From positions 62,001 through 126,000 of the forward strand of contig NZ_NEXS01000010.1 in the NCBI RefSeq assembly GCF_002810445.1: a DNA stretch of 64,000 nt, given 5' to 3'. The position numbers were made by a program, and so were the translations under genes. The DNA is from Advenella sp. S44 (GTDB taxonomy: Bacteria > Pseudomonadota > Gammaproteobacteria > Burkholderiales > Burkholderiaceae_B). The notes under the pieces are model-generated. The model searched no databases, was not told the origin of the DNA, and saw nothing but the letters and a program-made list of their open reading frames with translations. Positions 34,996 through 43,032 of the stretch are shown here, in pieces (position 1 is the stretch's first letter; each line of letters opens with the position of its first letter).

Positions 34996-35322
34996 TCAGT
35001 AAAGAAAGCGTCGACCCCCAACCACCCATGCCGGGGTTGACGCCGTGATTCGCGGGACGCATTGCTCATTCGAATGAAGGGTCAGTTCAATCCTCAACGC
35101 TTCATACGCGTCCGGAAGTGACCGCTGTAACAGCGCCAGTTGACGCACAATGGGCTCCGATTTTTTTGAGCCGATTCCAGATATCCCGCCCCGCTTTTGT
35201 CTTTCGTAGAGGTCAATCTGATAGCTAAACACATCGTTATCGATTGACGATACGCTGGTACGCGCAGCTCTCCTCCTCAGGCCACCGGCTATAGATGGCG
35301 TACGGGGGCGGGGGAGAGCCAT
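34996..35322 (-). CDS. Possible small protein of unknown function after the IclR gene
   Basis: A 108-codon frame beginning MALPRPRTPSIAGGLRRRAAR eight bases after the IclR stop. Its second half (RQLALLQRSLPDAYEALRIE) looks helix-forming and protein-like, but no family is recognised and the ribosome site is poor. It may be a relic of a longer gene. Confidence 0.3.
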   Translation of the reverse strand: MALPRPRTPSIAGGLRRRAARTSVSSIDNDVFSYQIDLYERQKRGGISGIGSKKSEPIVRQLALLQRSLPDAYEALRIELTLHSNEQCVPRITASTPAWVVGGRRFLY

Positions 35323-35330
35323 AATGACGC

Positions 35331-36092
35331 TCACAAGGCCGAGCGGATCGTAGACCCAGTGCGCCGCAATGGTCCCAAATATTTTTCGACAGCCTGTGCC
35401 TGGGTAATCTGGCCAGCAGGAAGACTTATATTGATCGCGGCCAGTGCCTTGCCTTCCAGATCTTTCACGGTAATAGCCAAACCGCAAATCGCTTCATCTA
35501 GCTCTGCATCGACCCACGCATATCCCTGCTCTCTAGTCCGCTCGATTTCAGCGCGCAGCTTTTCACGGTCGGTAATAGTCTGGTTCGTCAGTCGCTTAAG
35601 TGGTGCGGTATCAAGAAAACCGTCGATAACTTCCTGCTCCGATTCGGCCAGCAGCGCCCGCCCCATGGAAACCGCATTGGCCGGCAGACGGCTGCCCAGC
35701 GTCGGACTGGATCGAAGAATTTTATAGGTCGGGATTCTGACTACATAGACTATCTCGTTTCCATCTAGGATCGACATCGCGCATGATTGCTGAATGGATT
35801 GGGACAACTCCTCCAGCTCCAATTGTGCCTGCCGCCAAAACGGCAAAGAGTAAAAATAAGAAAGCCCTAGATTGAGCGCTTTGGGCGTGAGTGCGTACCC
35901 TCGCCCCACGGTACTGGTATAGCCGAGATCTGTCAGCGTAAGCAGGTAGCGTTTGACAACTGACCGACTCAATCCGGTATCTTCGGCAACACCCGCGATA
36001 TTCATCCCCAGTTTGCTGCGACCCAACGACTCAATCACCTGCAATCCCCGTGCAAAGGTGCGCACGAATGACTCACTATCCGGACTCGCCAT
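35331..36092 (-). CDS. IclR-family transcriptional regulator (PcaR/PobR-like)
   Basis: A 253-residue regulator. The N-terminal winged helix is FARGLQVIESLGRSKLGMNI then AGVAEDTGLSRSVVKRYLLT, and the IclR effector domain follows with GSRLPANAVSMGRALLAES and YAWVDAELDEAICGLAITV. The form is that of PcaR/PcaU/PobR, which control aromatic-acid or 3-oxoadipate genes. The start has AGGAGAG seven bases upstream. It is divergent from the CoA module, whose products include 3-oxoadipate-type thiolase and CoA-transferase, so it is the obvious regulator. Confidence 0.92.
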   Translation of the reverse strand: MASPDSESFVRTFARGLQVIESLGRSKLGMNIAGVAEDTGLSRSVVKRYLLTLTDLGYTSTVGRGYALTPKALNLGLSYFYSLPFWRQAQLELEELSQSIQQSCAMSILDGNEIVYVVRIPTYKILRSSPTLGSRLPANAVSMGRALLAESEQEVIDGFLDTAPLKRLTNQTITDREKLRAEIERTREQGYAWVDAELDEAICGLAITVKDLEGKALAAINISLPAGQITQAQAVEKYLGPLRRTGSTIRSAL

Positions 36093-36241
36093 ATTCCACT
36101 CTCCTGCTCATTCATTTAAAGCCGTCTAGCATACCCGACAGCCCCGCCCAATAGAAGCAATAGGCCCATCTGTATGGTCATATCGGGCATCGTATCGTCC
36201 ACTTTTTTCTTGAAATGCAAAACAAATGTGTATTTATACCA

Positions 36242-36270
36242 TTGACACGTCCGATAAAGCTATCTAGAAT
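36242..36270 (+). promoter_or_regulatory. Sigma-70 promoter of the CoA module
   Basis: TTGACA at 36242-36247, a 17-base spacer and TAGAAT at 36265-36270, giving a start near 36277, about 76 bases before the first gene. Close to consensus and in the right place for regulation by the divergent IclR protein. Confidence 0.8.
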
Positions 36271-36280
36271 AGTTCGTACA

Positions 36281-36310
36281 GCGGTTATCAACAACCGCCT
36301 AGCGGTTGTT
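36281..36310 (+). promoter_or_regulatory. Three-armed inverted repeat in the leader of the CoA module
   Basis: GCGGTT (36281-36286), AACCGC (36293-36298) and GCGGTT (36302-36307) follow one another; the middle arm can pair with either neighbour. The second pairing extends to a 9-bp stem AACAACCGC/GCGGTTGTT with a 3-base loop and a short T run. It could be a double IclR operator next to the transcription start or a leader attenuator. Confidence 0.55.
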
Positions 36311-36352
36311 TTAAATAACAGCATATTTCGTTCATTCATACCGGAGGCATAT

Positions 36353-36823
36353 ATGGAATATAAGTACGACACCGATTTTTGGGCAGGCAATACAGCCCGG
36401 AAGATCTGGGACGATATCGTCCCCGGTGCCCCACGCGAGACAATCCCGTACACCCTGACAAAGGAAGCGATCCACAAATTATGTAAAGCAACAGGCGACA
36501 TGAATCCTTTGTATGTGGATGAGGACTACGCCAAAACAACCAAATGGGGAGGTCTGATCGCACCACCCTCCATTCATGTATTGCTCATGTTTTCATGCAC
36601 GCCCAACGACGACTGGATGCGCAGCCCGGGAACGATTAACGCAGGCCAGTCTTGGAGCTACAACGTGCCGGCCCGTCCGGGAGACGTCATTACGTTGCAA
36701 GCCCGCGCGCTAGACAAGTTCATCAAAGGAAATCGTTTATTTGCCATTCATGACAACGTTTTCTTTAACCACAACAACGAAGTTATTTGCTCCGGCCGTG
36801 GCTGGACTATCCGACCGATGTAA
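36353..36823 (+). CDS. MaoC/FAS1-like dehydratase domain protein, first of a pair
   Basis: A 156-residue hot-dog-fold protein. It has the shape of the FAS1-like MaoC dehydratases: LTKEAIHKLCKATGDMNPLY (D and N near the hydratase motif), DEDYAKTTKWGGLIAPPSIH and a C-terminal RPGDVITLQARALDKFIKGN. These enzymes hydrate enoyl-CoA or dehydrate 3-hydroxyacyl-CoA esters. Start at 36353 has GGAGG five bases upstream. A second, shorter MaoC-like gene follows 10 bases later, so the two probably form a heteromer as in other two-subunit hydratases. First gene of the CoA module. Confidence 0.85.
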   Translation: MEYKYDTDFWAGNTARKIWDDIVPGAPRETIPYTLTKEAIHKLCKATGDMNPLYVDEDYAKTTKWGGLIAPPSIHVLLMFSCTPNDDWMRSPGTINAGQSWSYNVPARPGDVITLQARALDKFIKGNRLFAIHDNVFFNHNNEVICSGRGWTIRPM

Positions 36824-36833
36824 GGAACAAGAC

Positions 36834-37268
36834 ATGGAAAATACATTCGACATCAAAGAAGGCCTGCAAATCAAAGGAACGCCCTTTGCACCGACCCGTG
36901 AAACAATCTGGGAATTCTGCGAAGCATCTCTGGATTACAACCCCCTGCACTGGGATGATAAATACATGGAGTCGGACTTTGGCAAGACAAATTTCGGCGG
37001 AATCATCATGCATGGCATGTCCAACTTCAGCCTGATCACCAAAATGATGACCGATTGGGCATTGCCACTTGGCGGCACTCATCGCCGTTTGGAAACACGC
37101 TGGAAGTCTCCAGTGAAACCAGGCGACACGATCACTCCCAATGGGGTAGTCAAAATTATTAAGAAAACGGAAAAAGCCCACTGGGTTGTTGTCTCAGTTG
37201 CAGTAACAAACCAGCAAAATACGCTCGTGGCTGAAGGAGAAGCCATGGTGGAATTTTCTGACGCTTAG
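36834..37268 (+). CDS. MaoC-like dehydratase/hydratase domain protein, second of a pair
   Basis: A 144-residue single hot-dog protein with TRETIWEFCEASLDYNPLHW, DFGKTNFGGIIMHGMSNFSL and RWKSPVKPGDTITPNGVVK, the MaoC pattern. The D-N-H trio of the hydratase motif (DYNPLH) is present, so this subunit could carry the catalytic residues. Start at 36834 follows AAGGA. It is placed 10 bases after the first MaoC-like gene, in an operon ending in thiolase and CoA-transferase, which argues for hydration of an enoyl-CoA in a degradation pathway. Confidence 0.87.
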   Translation: MENTFDIKEGLQIKGTPFAPTRETIWEFCEASLDYNPLHWDDKYMESDFGKTNFGGIIMHGMSNFSLITKMMTDWALPLGGTHRRLETRWKSPVKPGDTITPNGVVKIIKKTEKAHWVVVSVAVTNQQNTLVAEGEAMVEFSDA

Positions 37269-37325
37269 AAGCGTAAAACCCGTGCCGTCTACCTGACGGC
37301 CCTATTCTTATTCTGGAGACACGTC

Positions 37326-38297
37326 ATGAAACAAATAATTTATATAGTCGGCTGGGTATTTGCTGCTTTAGCGTGTACCGCCGCAGCGGCAGCCAGCTAT
37401 CCCGATAGAGCTGTGACCATCGTTGTTCCGTTTCCTGCCGGCGGCACCACAGACGTGCTTGCCAGGCACTTGGGCAAAGCGTTGTCCGAAAAATGGGATC
37501 AGCCAGTCGTTATTGAAAACAAAAGTGGTGCCAGCGGCACGATTGGATCTGCGGATGTTGCCCGTAGTAAGCCAAATGGATATAGATTAATGGTTACTGC
37601 CACACACCATATCATTAACCCCACCTTGCTCAAGGACACGATTCCTTATGACACCAAGGCGGCATTCAGCAATATCGCCATGGTAGCGTCAGTGCCTAAT
37701 GTATTGGTCGTCAATAAAAATTTCGAGGCAAAAACCGTACAGGACCTGATCAAGATAGCCAAAGAAAAGCCGGGGTCGATCAATTTTGGTTCCGCCGGAA
37801 TAGGTGGCGCCAACCATTTATCCGGTGAGCTGTTTGCACACATGGCGGGAATTAAGTTAACCCATATCCCGTACCGCGGCGCTGCCCCTTCCCTGAACGA
37901 TCTGCTGGCCGGCCAGATACCGGTGATGTTCGATTCGGTGCCAGGTGTCCTGGCCCATATCCAGTCCGGGGCCTTGCGTGCACTTGGCGTGACCTCAAAA
38001 GAGCGGGTCCCTCAACTTGAGGATACGCCCACGATTGCCGAGGCTGGGGTGAAAGGCTTTGAAGCCGTCTCAATTTTCGGCTTATATGGACCAAAAGACA
38101 TCCCGGGCGCTGTGCTGGAGCAAATTTCAAGCGATGTCAGGACTGCTCTTCAATCTGAAAACATCAAAAAGCAATTTGCCACGCTGGGCGCAACACCGGG
38201 AAACATGCCACAGCCAGAATTTGATGCTTATATAAATAAGGAAATCGATAAATGGTCGGAAGTCATCCAGCAGGCCAATATCACCCTTCCGAAATAA
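37326..38297 (+). CDS. Bug/TctC-family periplasmic binding protein
   Basis: A 323-residue tripartite tricarboxylate transport-type receptor. A signal peptide (MKQIIYIVGWVFAALACTA and AAAASYPDR) precedes the Bug core YPDRAVTIVVPFPAGGTTDV and ENKSGASGTIGSADVARS; the TctC features GSAGIGGANHLSGELF and IPYRGAAPSLNDLLAGQIPV follow. Bug proteins bind carboxylates and are greatly expanded in Bordetella and relatives. No TctA/TctB membrane genes are near, as usual for orphan Bug genes. It lies inside the CoA module and probably binds the substrate of that pathway. Confidence 0.93.
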   Translation: MKQIIYIVGWVFAALACTAAAAASYPDRAVTIVVPFPAGGTTDVLARHLGKALSEKWDQPVVIENKSGASGTIGSADVARSKPNGYRLMVTATHHIINPTLLKDTIPYDTKAAFSNIAMVASVPNVLVVNKNFEAKTVQDLIKIAKEKPGSINFGSAGIGGANHLSGELFAHMAGIKLTHIPYRGAAPSLNDLLAGQIPVMFDSVPGVLAHIQSGALRALGVTSKERVPQLEDTPTIAEAGVKGFEAVSIFGLYGPKDIPGAVLEQISSDVRTALQSENIKKQFATLGATPGNMPQPEFDAYINKEIDKWSEVIQQANITLPK

Positions 38298-38326
38298 CAG
38301 AATTAGTATTAACAGGATAAAACACC

Positions 38327-39589
38327 ATGTTGAAGAATATTCTTAATCAGTCTGGAAAAGGCAGCGACGATAAGGCCCTATCAAATATCCGTGTGCTCGA
38401 TCTGACGCGTATTCTTGCCGGGCCTTGGTGTACACAAAATTTAGCCGACCTCGGGGCCGAGATAATCAAGATCGAACGGCCGGGAAACGGCGACGATACC
38501 CGAGCCTGGGGCCCTCCTTGGCTACCTGGTCAACAAACGGATAGGCCTGCAGACTCATCTTACTATTCTGCAGCCAACCGCGGAAAGCGTTCATTGACAC
38601 TTGATATCACTACTGAGCAAGGCCAGGCACTGATCAAACGGCTGGCCAAAATAAGCGACGTATTTATAGAAAATTTTAAAGTCGGAAACTTAAAAAAATA
38701 CGGGCTGGATTACGAATCCATACGTAAGGAAAATCCCCAAATCATTTATTGCTCTATAACAGGCTTTGGTCAGGATGGCCCCTATTCGCATCGACCCGGT
38801 TACGATTTTGTATTCCAAGGCATGGGCGGAATGATGAGCATCACCGGAGAAAAAGACAGTCTTCCGGGCGGGGGCCCTCAGAAAGTGGGCATCGCCCTGG
38901 CCGATATCATGACCGGTATGTATTCCACTATTGCGGTGCTAGCGGCGATCAATCACCGAAACAAATCGGGTCAGGGTCAATATATCGATATGTCACTGCT
39001 CGATTGCATTGTGGCCCTGGGCAGCAACCAGATTACGGGCTATTTTTCCAGTGGCAATGTGCCTGCAAGAATGGGAAACGCCCACATGAGCCTGGTCCCC
39101 TATGGTGTTTATCCCACACATGACGGCCACATCATCATCGCTATCGGCAATGACGAGCAGTGGCAACGCTACTGCTCCGTCATCGATCGTCCTGATCTTG
39201 CCAGCGACGACGGTTTCACCAAAGTCACGGGCCGCATAGTCAACCGGGAGCGCCTTGACGTCAATCTGAATCAAACCATGCAAACCCGCAGCTCAGCCGA
39301 CTGGCTGGAAGAGCTTGAGAAAAACGGTGTACCTTGCGGTCCCATCAACAACTATGAGCAGGTATTCCAGAACGAACAGGTCATCCATCGCAAGTTAAAA
39401 GTCGATCTGGAACGCGAAGATGGCGCCCGTATCAGTGCCGCCGCTTCCCCGCTGCGATTGACGAGTACACCCCCGACTTACGACCTGCCTCCTCCTATCG
39501 TTGGCCAACATACAGATGAGATATTGCAACAGCTATTGAATGTCGACGATGAGGAGCTGGCTCAATTACGCAAATCATGCGTGATATGA
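38327..39589 (+). CDS. Family III CoA-transferase (CaiB/BaiF)
   Basis: A 420-residue class III CoA-transferase, which moves CoA between an acyl-CoA donor and a carboxylic acid. Family landmarks are VLDLTRILAGPWCTQNLADL near the N-terminus, SYYSAANRGKRSLTLDI, and the catalytic aspartate expected in RPGYDFVFQGMGGMMSITG. The C-terminal CGPINNYEQVFQNEQVIHRK is also conserved. It is the most likely activating enzyme of the pathway, converting the imported acid to its CoA ester for the MaoC-like pair. Its true substrate is unknown. Confidence 0.92.
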   Translation: MLKNILNQSGKGSDDKALSNIRVLDLTRILAGPWCTQNLADLGAEIIKIERPGNGDDTRAWGPPWLPGQQTDRPADSSYYSAANRGKRSLTLDITTEQGQALIKRLAKISDVFIENFKVGNLKKYGLDYESIRKENPQIIYCSITGFGQDGPYSHRPGYDFVFQGMGGMMSITGEKDSLPGGGPQKVGIALADIMTGMYSTIAVLAAINHRNKSGQGQYIDMSLLDCIVALGSNQITGYFSSGNVPARMGNAHMSLVPYGVYPTHDGHIIIAIGNDEQWQRYCSVIDRPDLASDDGFTKVTGRIVNRERLDVNLNQTMQTRSSADWLEELEKNGVPCGPINNYEQVFQNEQVIHRKLKVDLEREDGARISAAASPLRLTSTPPTYDLPPPIVGQHTDEILQQLLNVDDEELAQLRKSCVI

Positions 39590-39626
39590 GCAGCGCGTAA
39601 ATCCAATTTTTGAAAAGAGAGATTTC

Positions 39627-40841
39627 ATGAGCAATCTGATGCAAGACGCCTTTATTTGCGACGCTATTCGCACGCCCTTTGGACGCTATGGCGGAGCACT
39701 GTCCACGGTGCGCACCGATGACCTGGCCGCCATGCCCATTGCGGCCCTGATGCAGAAAAATGAGCAGATTGACTGGTCGGCAATCGATGATGTCATCTTA
39801 GGATGTGCCAACCAGGCCGGCGAAGACAATCGCAATGTCGCCCGCATGGCCACATTATTGGCAGGCCTTCCGGTCCAGGTGCCCGCCTCTACACTGAATC
39901 GCCTATGCGCTTCCGGGCTGGACGCCATTGGTACAGCGGCTCGCGCGATCAAAAGCGGGGATGCACATATGATGATTGCCGGGGGTGTCGAGAGCATGTC
40001 GCGTTCACCGTATGTCGTGGGCAAGGCGTCTACCCCGTTTTCCCGTCAGCAACACATGTTCGACACCACGCTGGGCTGGCGATTCGTCAATCCGCTGATG
40101 AAACAGAACTTTGGCATCGACTCAATGCCTGAAACTGCCGAAAACGTTGCAACGCAATTTGGCATCTCCCGTCAGGACCAGGACGCGTTTGCCTTTCGCA
40201 GTCAACAACGAGCAACCCAGGCGATCATTGCCGGCCTGTTCGACAAGGAGATTATACCCGTTACCATTTCCAACAAAAAATCTGAACAGACCATTGTCAC
40301 TCGCGATGAACACCCACGTGAAACAAGTTTGGACAAGCTTGCACAACTCAAGCCAATTGTCAGGAACGATGGCACCATCACCGCCGGAAATGCATCCGGA
40401 GTCAATGACGGCGCATGTGCCGTGCTGCTTGCCTCTGGCGATGCATCAATAAAATATGGCCTTGAGCCCAGAGCCCGTGTCGTTGGCATGGCTTTCGCAG
40501 GTGTTGAACCCAGAATCATGGGCTTTGGTCCTGCGCCTGCCGTACGCAAGGTGCTTGCCCTGACCGGTCTGCATATAAACGATATTGATGTGATCGAACT
40601 CAATGAAGCATTTGCCGCGCAGGCGCTGGCCGTGACACGTGATCTCGGCTTGGCTGACGATGCGGCACATGTCAATCCAAACGGCGGCGCCATTGCCCTG
40701 GGCCATCCGCTAGGCGCGTCCGGCGCCAGATTGGCAATGACGGCAGTCAACCAGCTACACCGGAGCGGCGGACGCTATGCACTTTGCACCATGTGCATCG
40801 GCGTGGGGCAAGGTATTGCACTCGTGCTGGAACGAGTGTGA
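39627..40841 (+). CDS. Thiolase, 3-oxoadipyl-CoA/acetyl-CoA acyltransferase type
   Basis: A 404-residue thiolase that cleaves a 3-oxoacyl-CoA with CoA to acetyl-CoA and a shortened acyl-CoA. The active-site Cys is in TLNRLCASGLDAIGTAARAI, the His in NPNGGAIALGHPLGASGARL and the second Cys in CTMCIGVGQGIALVLERV. The form resembles PcaF (RTPFGRYGGALSTVRTDDLA near the start), so 3-oxoadipyl-CoA is a candidate. It follows the CaiB-type transferase gene by 37 bases and precedes the two CoA-transferase subunit genes. Confidence 0.93.
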   Translation: MSNLMQDAFICDAIRTPFGRYGGALSTVRTDDLAAMPIAALMQKNEQIDWSAIDDVILGCANQAGEDNRNVARMATLLAGLPVQVPASTLNRLCASGLDAIGTAARAIKSGDAHMMIAGGVESMSRSPYVVGKASTPFSRQQHMFDTTLGWRFVNPLMKQNFGIDSMPETAENVATQFGISRQDQDAFAFRSQQRATQAIIAGLFDKEIIPVTISNKKSEQTIVTRDEHPRETSLDKLAQLKPIVRNDGTITAGNASGVNDGACAVLLASGDASIKYGLEPRARVVGMAFAGVEPRIMGFGPAPAVRKVLALTGLHINDIDVIELNEAFAAQALAVTRDLGLADDAAHVNPNGGAIALGHPLGASGARLAMTAVNQLHRSGGRYALCTMCIGVGQGIALVLERV

Positions 40842-40868
40842 ACGATCGCAGCGACATGGGAGCAGGCC

Positions 40869-41543
40869 GTGATTAATAAAATATGCGACAGCGCGCTTGA
40901 AGCTGTCAATGACATTCCCGATGGGGCGACGATCCTGGTGGGGGGATTCAGTGGCGCAGGCGTACCGGACCTGCTTATCAGCGCGTTACTCGAGCATGGC
41001 GCGACAGACCTCACACTGGTCCACAACAATGCCGGCAACGCTCTGCTGGGCGTGGCCAGGCTCCTGGCCGCGGGTCGTGTCAGAAAAATGATATGTTCAT
41101 TCCCCCGCTCCTGGGAATCTCATGTTTTCGAGGGCCTGCATCGAGAGGGAAAAGTTGAGCTGGAGTGCGTTCCACAAGGCACGCTCGCTGAACGGCTTCG
41201 TGCGGGCGGCTCAGGCCTGGGTGGAATATTCACACCGGCTGGCTTCGGTACTGATTTAGCACACGGCAAAGAGACCCGTGTGATCGGAGACCGTGGCTAC
41301 ATTTTTGAACACGCCTTAACTGGCGACTTTTCTTTGGTCAAGGCACGTCATGCCGACCGGTGGGGCAATCTCCAATACCGCATGACTGCACGCAACTTTG
41401 GCCCGGTCATGTGCATGGCAGCAAAAACCACCATCGTAGAAGTCGACGATGTGGTTCCGTTGGGCATGATGGACCCCGAGACCATTGTGACATCGGGCGT
41501 TTTTGTTCAAAGAGTGATCAATATTAAAAAGGCAACACAATGA
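40869..41543 (+). CDS. 3-oxoacid CoA-transferase, subunit A
   Basis: A 224-residue alpha subunit of a class I CoA-transferase (ScoA/PcaI/AtoD type), beginning with GTG at 40869. It shows DGATILVGGFSGAGVPDLLI, then GGIFTPAGFGTDLAHGKETR and the RTARNFGPVMCMAAKTTIVE-like core (MTARNFGPVMCMAAKTTIVE). It needs the subunit B encoded with a four-base overlap downstream. With the thiolase gene before it, this could be the 3-oxoadipate:succinyl-CoA step, but succinyl-CoA:acetoacetate transferase is equally possible. Confidence 0.9.
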   Translation: MINKICDSALEAVNDIPDGATILVGGFSGAGVPDLLISALLEHGATDLTLVHNNAGNALLGVARLLAAGRVRKMICSFPRSWESHVFEGLHREGKVELECVPQGTLAERLRAGGSGLGGIFTPAGFGTDLAHGKETRVIGDRGYIFEHALTGDFSLVKARHADRWGNLQYRMTARNFGPVMCMAAKTTIVEVDDVVPLGMMDPETIVTSGVFVQRVINIKKATQ

Positions 41544-42214
41544 GCGAGTGGCAAACTGTTTCTCGAGAACATATGGCAAGACGTGTCGCGCAAGACGTTT
41601 TCCCCGGCGCAGTGGTCAATCTCGGTATTGGAATGCCTGAACTGGTGGGAAACTATTTTATGGCGCAGGACGAGATCATCGTCCATACTGAAAACGGCAT
41701 TATCGGATCCGGCCCGATTGTTGATGGCAGCCTGCAAGACTTTGACCTGATCAATGCAGGACGCAAGACAGTCAGTCTCGCTTCCGGTGGCCATTTTGTG
41801 GATCATGTGGATTCATTTGCGCTGGTGCGCGGCGGACATCTTGACATCACCATACTTGGCGCCTTTGAGGTGTCCGCTGCGGGAGATCTGGCAAACTGGT
41901 CCACTGGCGCAGACGCAAATTTGCCGTCCCCTGGCGGGGCGATGGATCTGGTCGTGGGCGCGCGTAGTGTATTTGTCATGATGAATCTTTTTGGAAAGAA
42001 CCAGCAACCGAGGCTCGTTGAGCAATGCTCACTGCCATTAACAGGCGCACGCGTTGTAAAACGTCTTTACACAGATCTTGCTGTCTTTGCGCTTTCAGGC
42101 GCTGCTCCCACCGTGCTGGAACTGGCTCCAGGAACAAGCCTGGATGAGCTATCGAGGCGATTGGGTTTTGCACTGCAGCCAGCGCCCGCTGGCATCGGGA
42201 ATTATAGCTGCTGA
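41540..42214 (+). CDS. 3-oxoacid CoA-transferase, subunit B
   Basis: A 224-residue beta subunit (ScoB/PcaJ/AtoA type). The catalytic glutamate that forms the CoA thioester is in VHTENGIIGSGP; VVNLGIGMPELVGNYF at the start and GAMDLVVGARSVFVMMNLFG are also conserved. The start overlaps the subunit A stop (ATGA). A strong terminator about 108 bases downstream ends the seven-gene CoA module. Confidence 0.92.
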   Translation: MSEWQTVSREHMARRVAQDVFPGAVVNLGIGMPELVGNYFMAQDEIIVHTENGIIGSGPIVDGSLQDFDLINAGRKTVSLASGGHFVDHVDSFALVRGGHLDITILGAFEVSAAGDLANWSTGADANLPSPGGAMDLVVGARSVFVMMNLFGKNQQPRLVEQCSLPLTGARVVKRLYTDLAVFALSGAAPTVLELAPGTSLDELSRRLGFALQPAPAGIGNYSC

Positions 42215-42321
42215 AGCAGGCAGACGACTGCCGATGCCGGGGTTGAGCGCCAGAATGCGCTTGATATGAAAACTCAGCTTCCACCCCCTGCCGGCATGAA
42301 GAGCAAATACCCCGACACATA

Positions 42322-42349
42322 GAAAAAGGCTGATATTCAGCCTTTTTCT
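42322..42349 (+). terminator. Bidirectional intrinsic terminator
   Basis: AAAAAGGCTGA and TCAGCCTTTTT make a perfect 11-bp stem with a 3-base loop (42323-42347). The A and T tails allow it to work for the CoA module on the plus strand and for nicF on the minus strand. Confidence 0.92.
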
Positions 42350-42411
42350 TTATAGAGCCTGATCAACAGGATCAGTAGTCAAGTGCCACACGACGGCGGG
42401 CTGGTGAACTA

Positions 42412-43032
42412 TTACACCCCTACCAGCCGCATCGCCTGCTCCCGATCCGCTACGGTGGCATACTTCTGCTTCATATCAAACAGGTTCGCCTCATGCGGTG
42501 CCAGGGCACGATCGCCCACGCAATCGGCGACCACCAACGGGCGAAATCCCAGTTGCATGGCATCCACCACCGAAGCACGTACGCAACCACTGGTGACAGC
42601 ACCTGCAACCAGCAGGGTTTTGACGCCGCGCTGAGTCAACCAGGCGGCCAGCGACGTGCCGAAAAACGCCGATGGCACATTCTTGCGTACGATCAGCTCG
42701 CCCTGCGCCGGTGTCAGTTGCGGCACAATCTGGCTATTGGGTTCATTTTCAAGTAAGCCCAGCATGCCGGGAACTTTAATACTGAAAATATTATTGTCGG
42801 CGCCATCGTCTGCATACACAATGCGACTGTGAGCCACAGGCCAGCCTTGCTCGCGCGCTGTTTGCAGCAGCTTCTGCGTGTTCTCGATCGCCTCGGGAAT
42901 ATTGCCGCCGCCAAACACGTCGGGATCAGCAAAGCCGTTGACCAGGTCGATGATGAGCAGACCATAGGGCGCAATGGGTTGAAGCTCTGCGCCAAAGCCC
43001 TGTTGCTGATAGACCGAATCGTCCTTACTCAT
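42412..43032 (-). CDS. nicF: Maleamate amidohydrolase
   Basis: A 206-residue isochorismatase-like hydrolase that converts maleamate to maleate and ammonia, the fourth ring-cleavage-branch step of nicotinate degradation. The catalytic Asp is in YGLLIIDLVNGFADP, the Lys in VRKNVPSAFFGT and the Cys in LLVAGAVTSGCVRASVVDAM. Start at 43032 is set by homology-like beginning MSKDDSVYQQQGFG; the frame continues 56 codons upstream into nicX without reason. It overlaps the nicX stop by eight bases and closes the minus-strand nic unit. Confidence 0.92.
   Translation of the reverse strand: MSKDDSVYQQQGFGAELQPIAPYGLLIIDLVNGFADPDVFGGGNIPEAIENTQKLLQTAREQGWPVAHSRIVYADDGADNNIFSIKVPGMLGLLENEPNSQIVPQLTPAQGELIVRKNVPSAFFGTSLAAWLTQRGVKTLLVAGAVTSGCVRASVVDAMQLGFRPLVVADCVGDRALAPHEANLFDMKQKYATVADREQAMRLVGV

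Noticed and set aside
38424-38440. GTGTACAC palindrome inside the CaiB-type gene
   Set aside because: Inside a conserved protein motif (GPWCTQNL), so coding constraint explains it; not counted as a NicR site.
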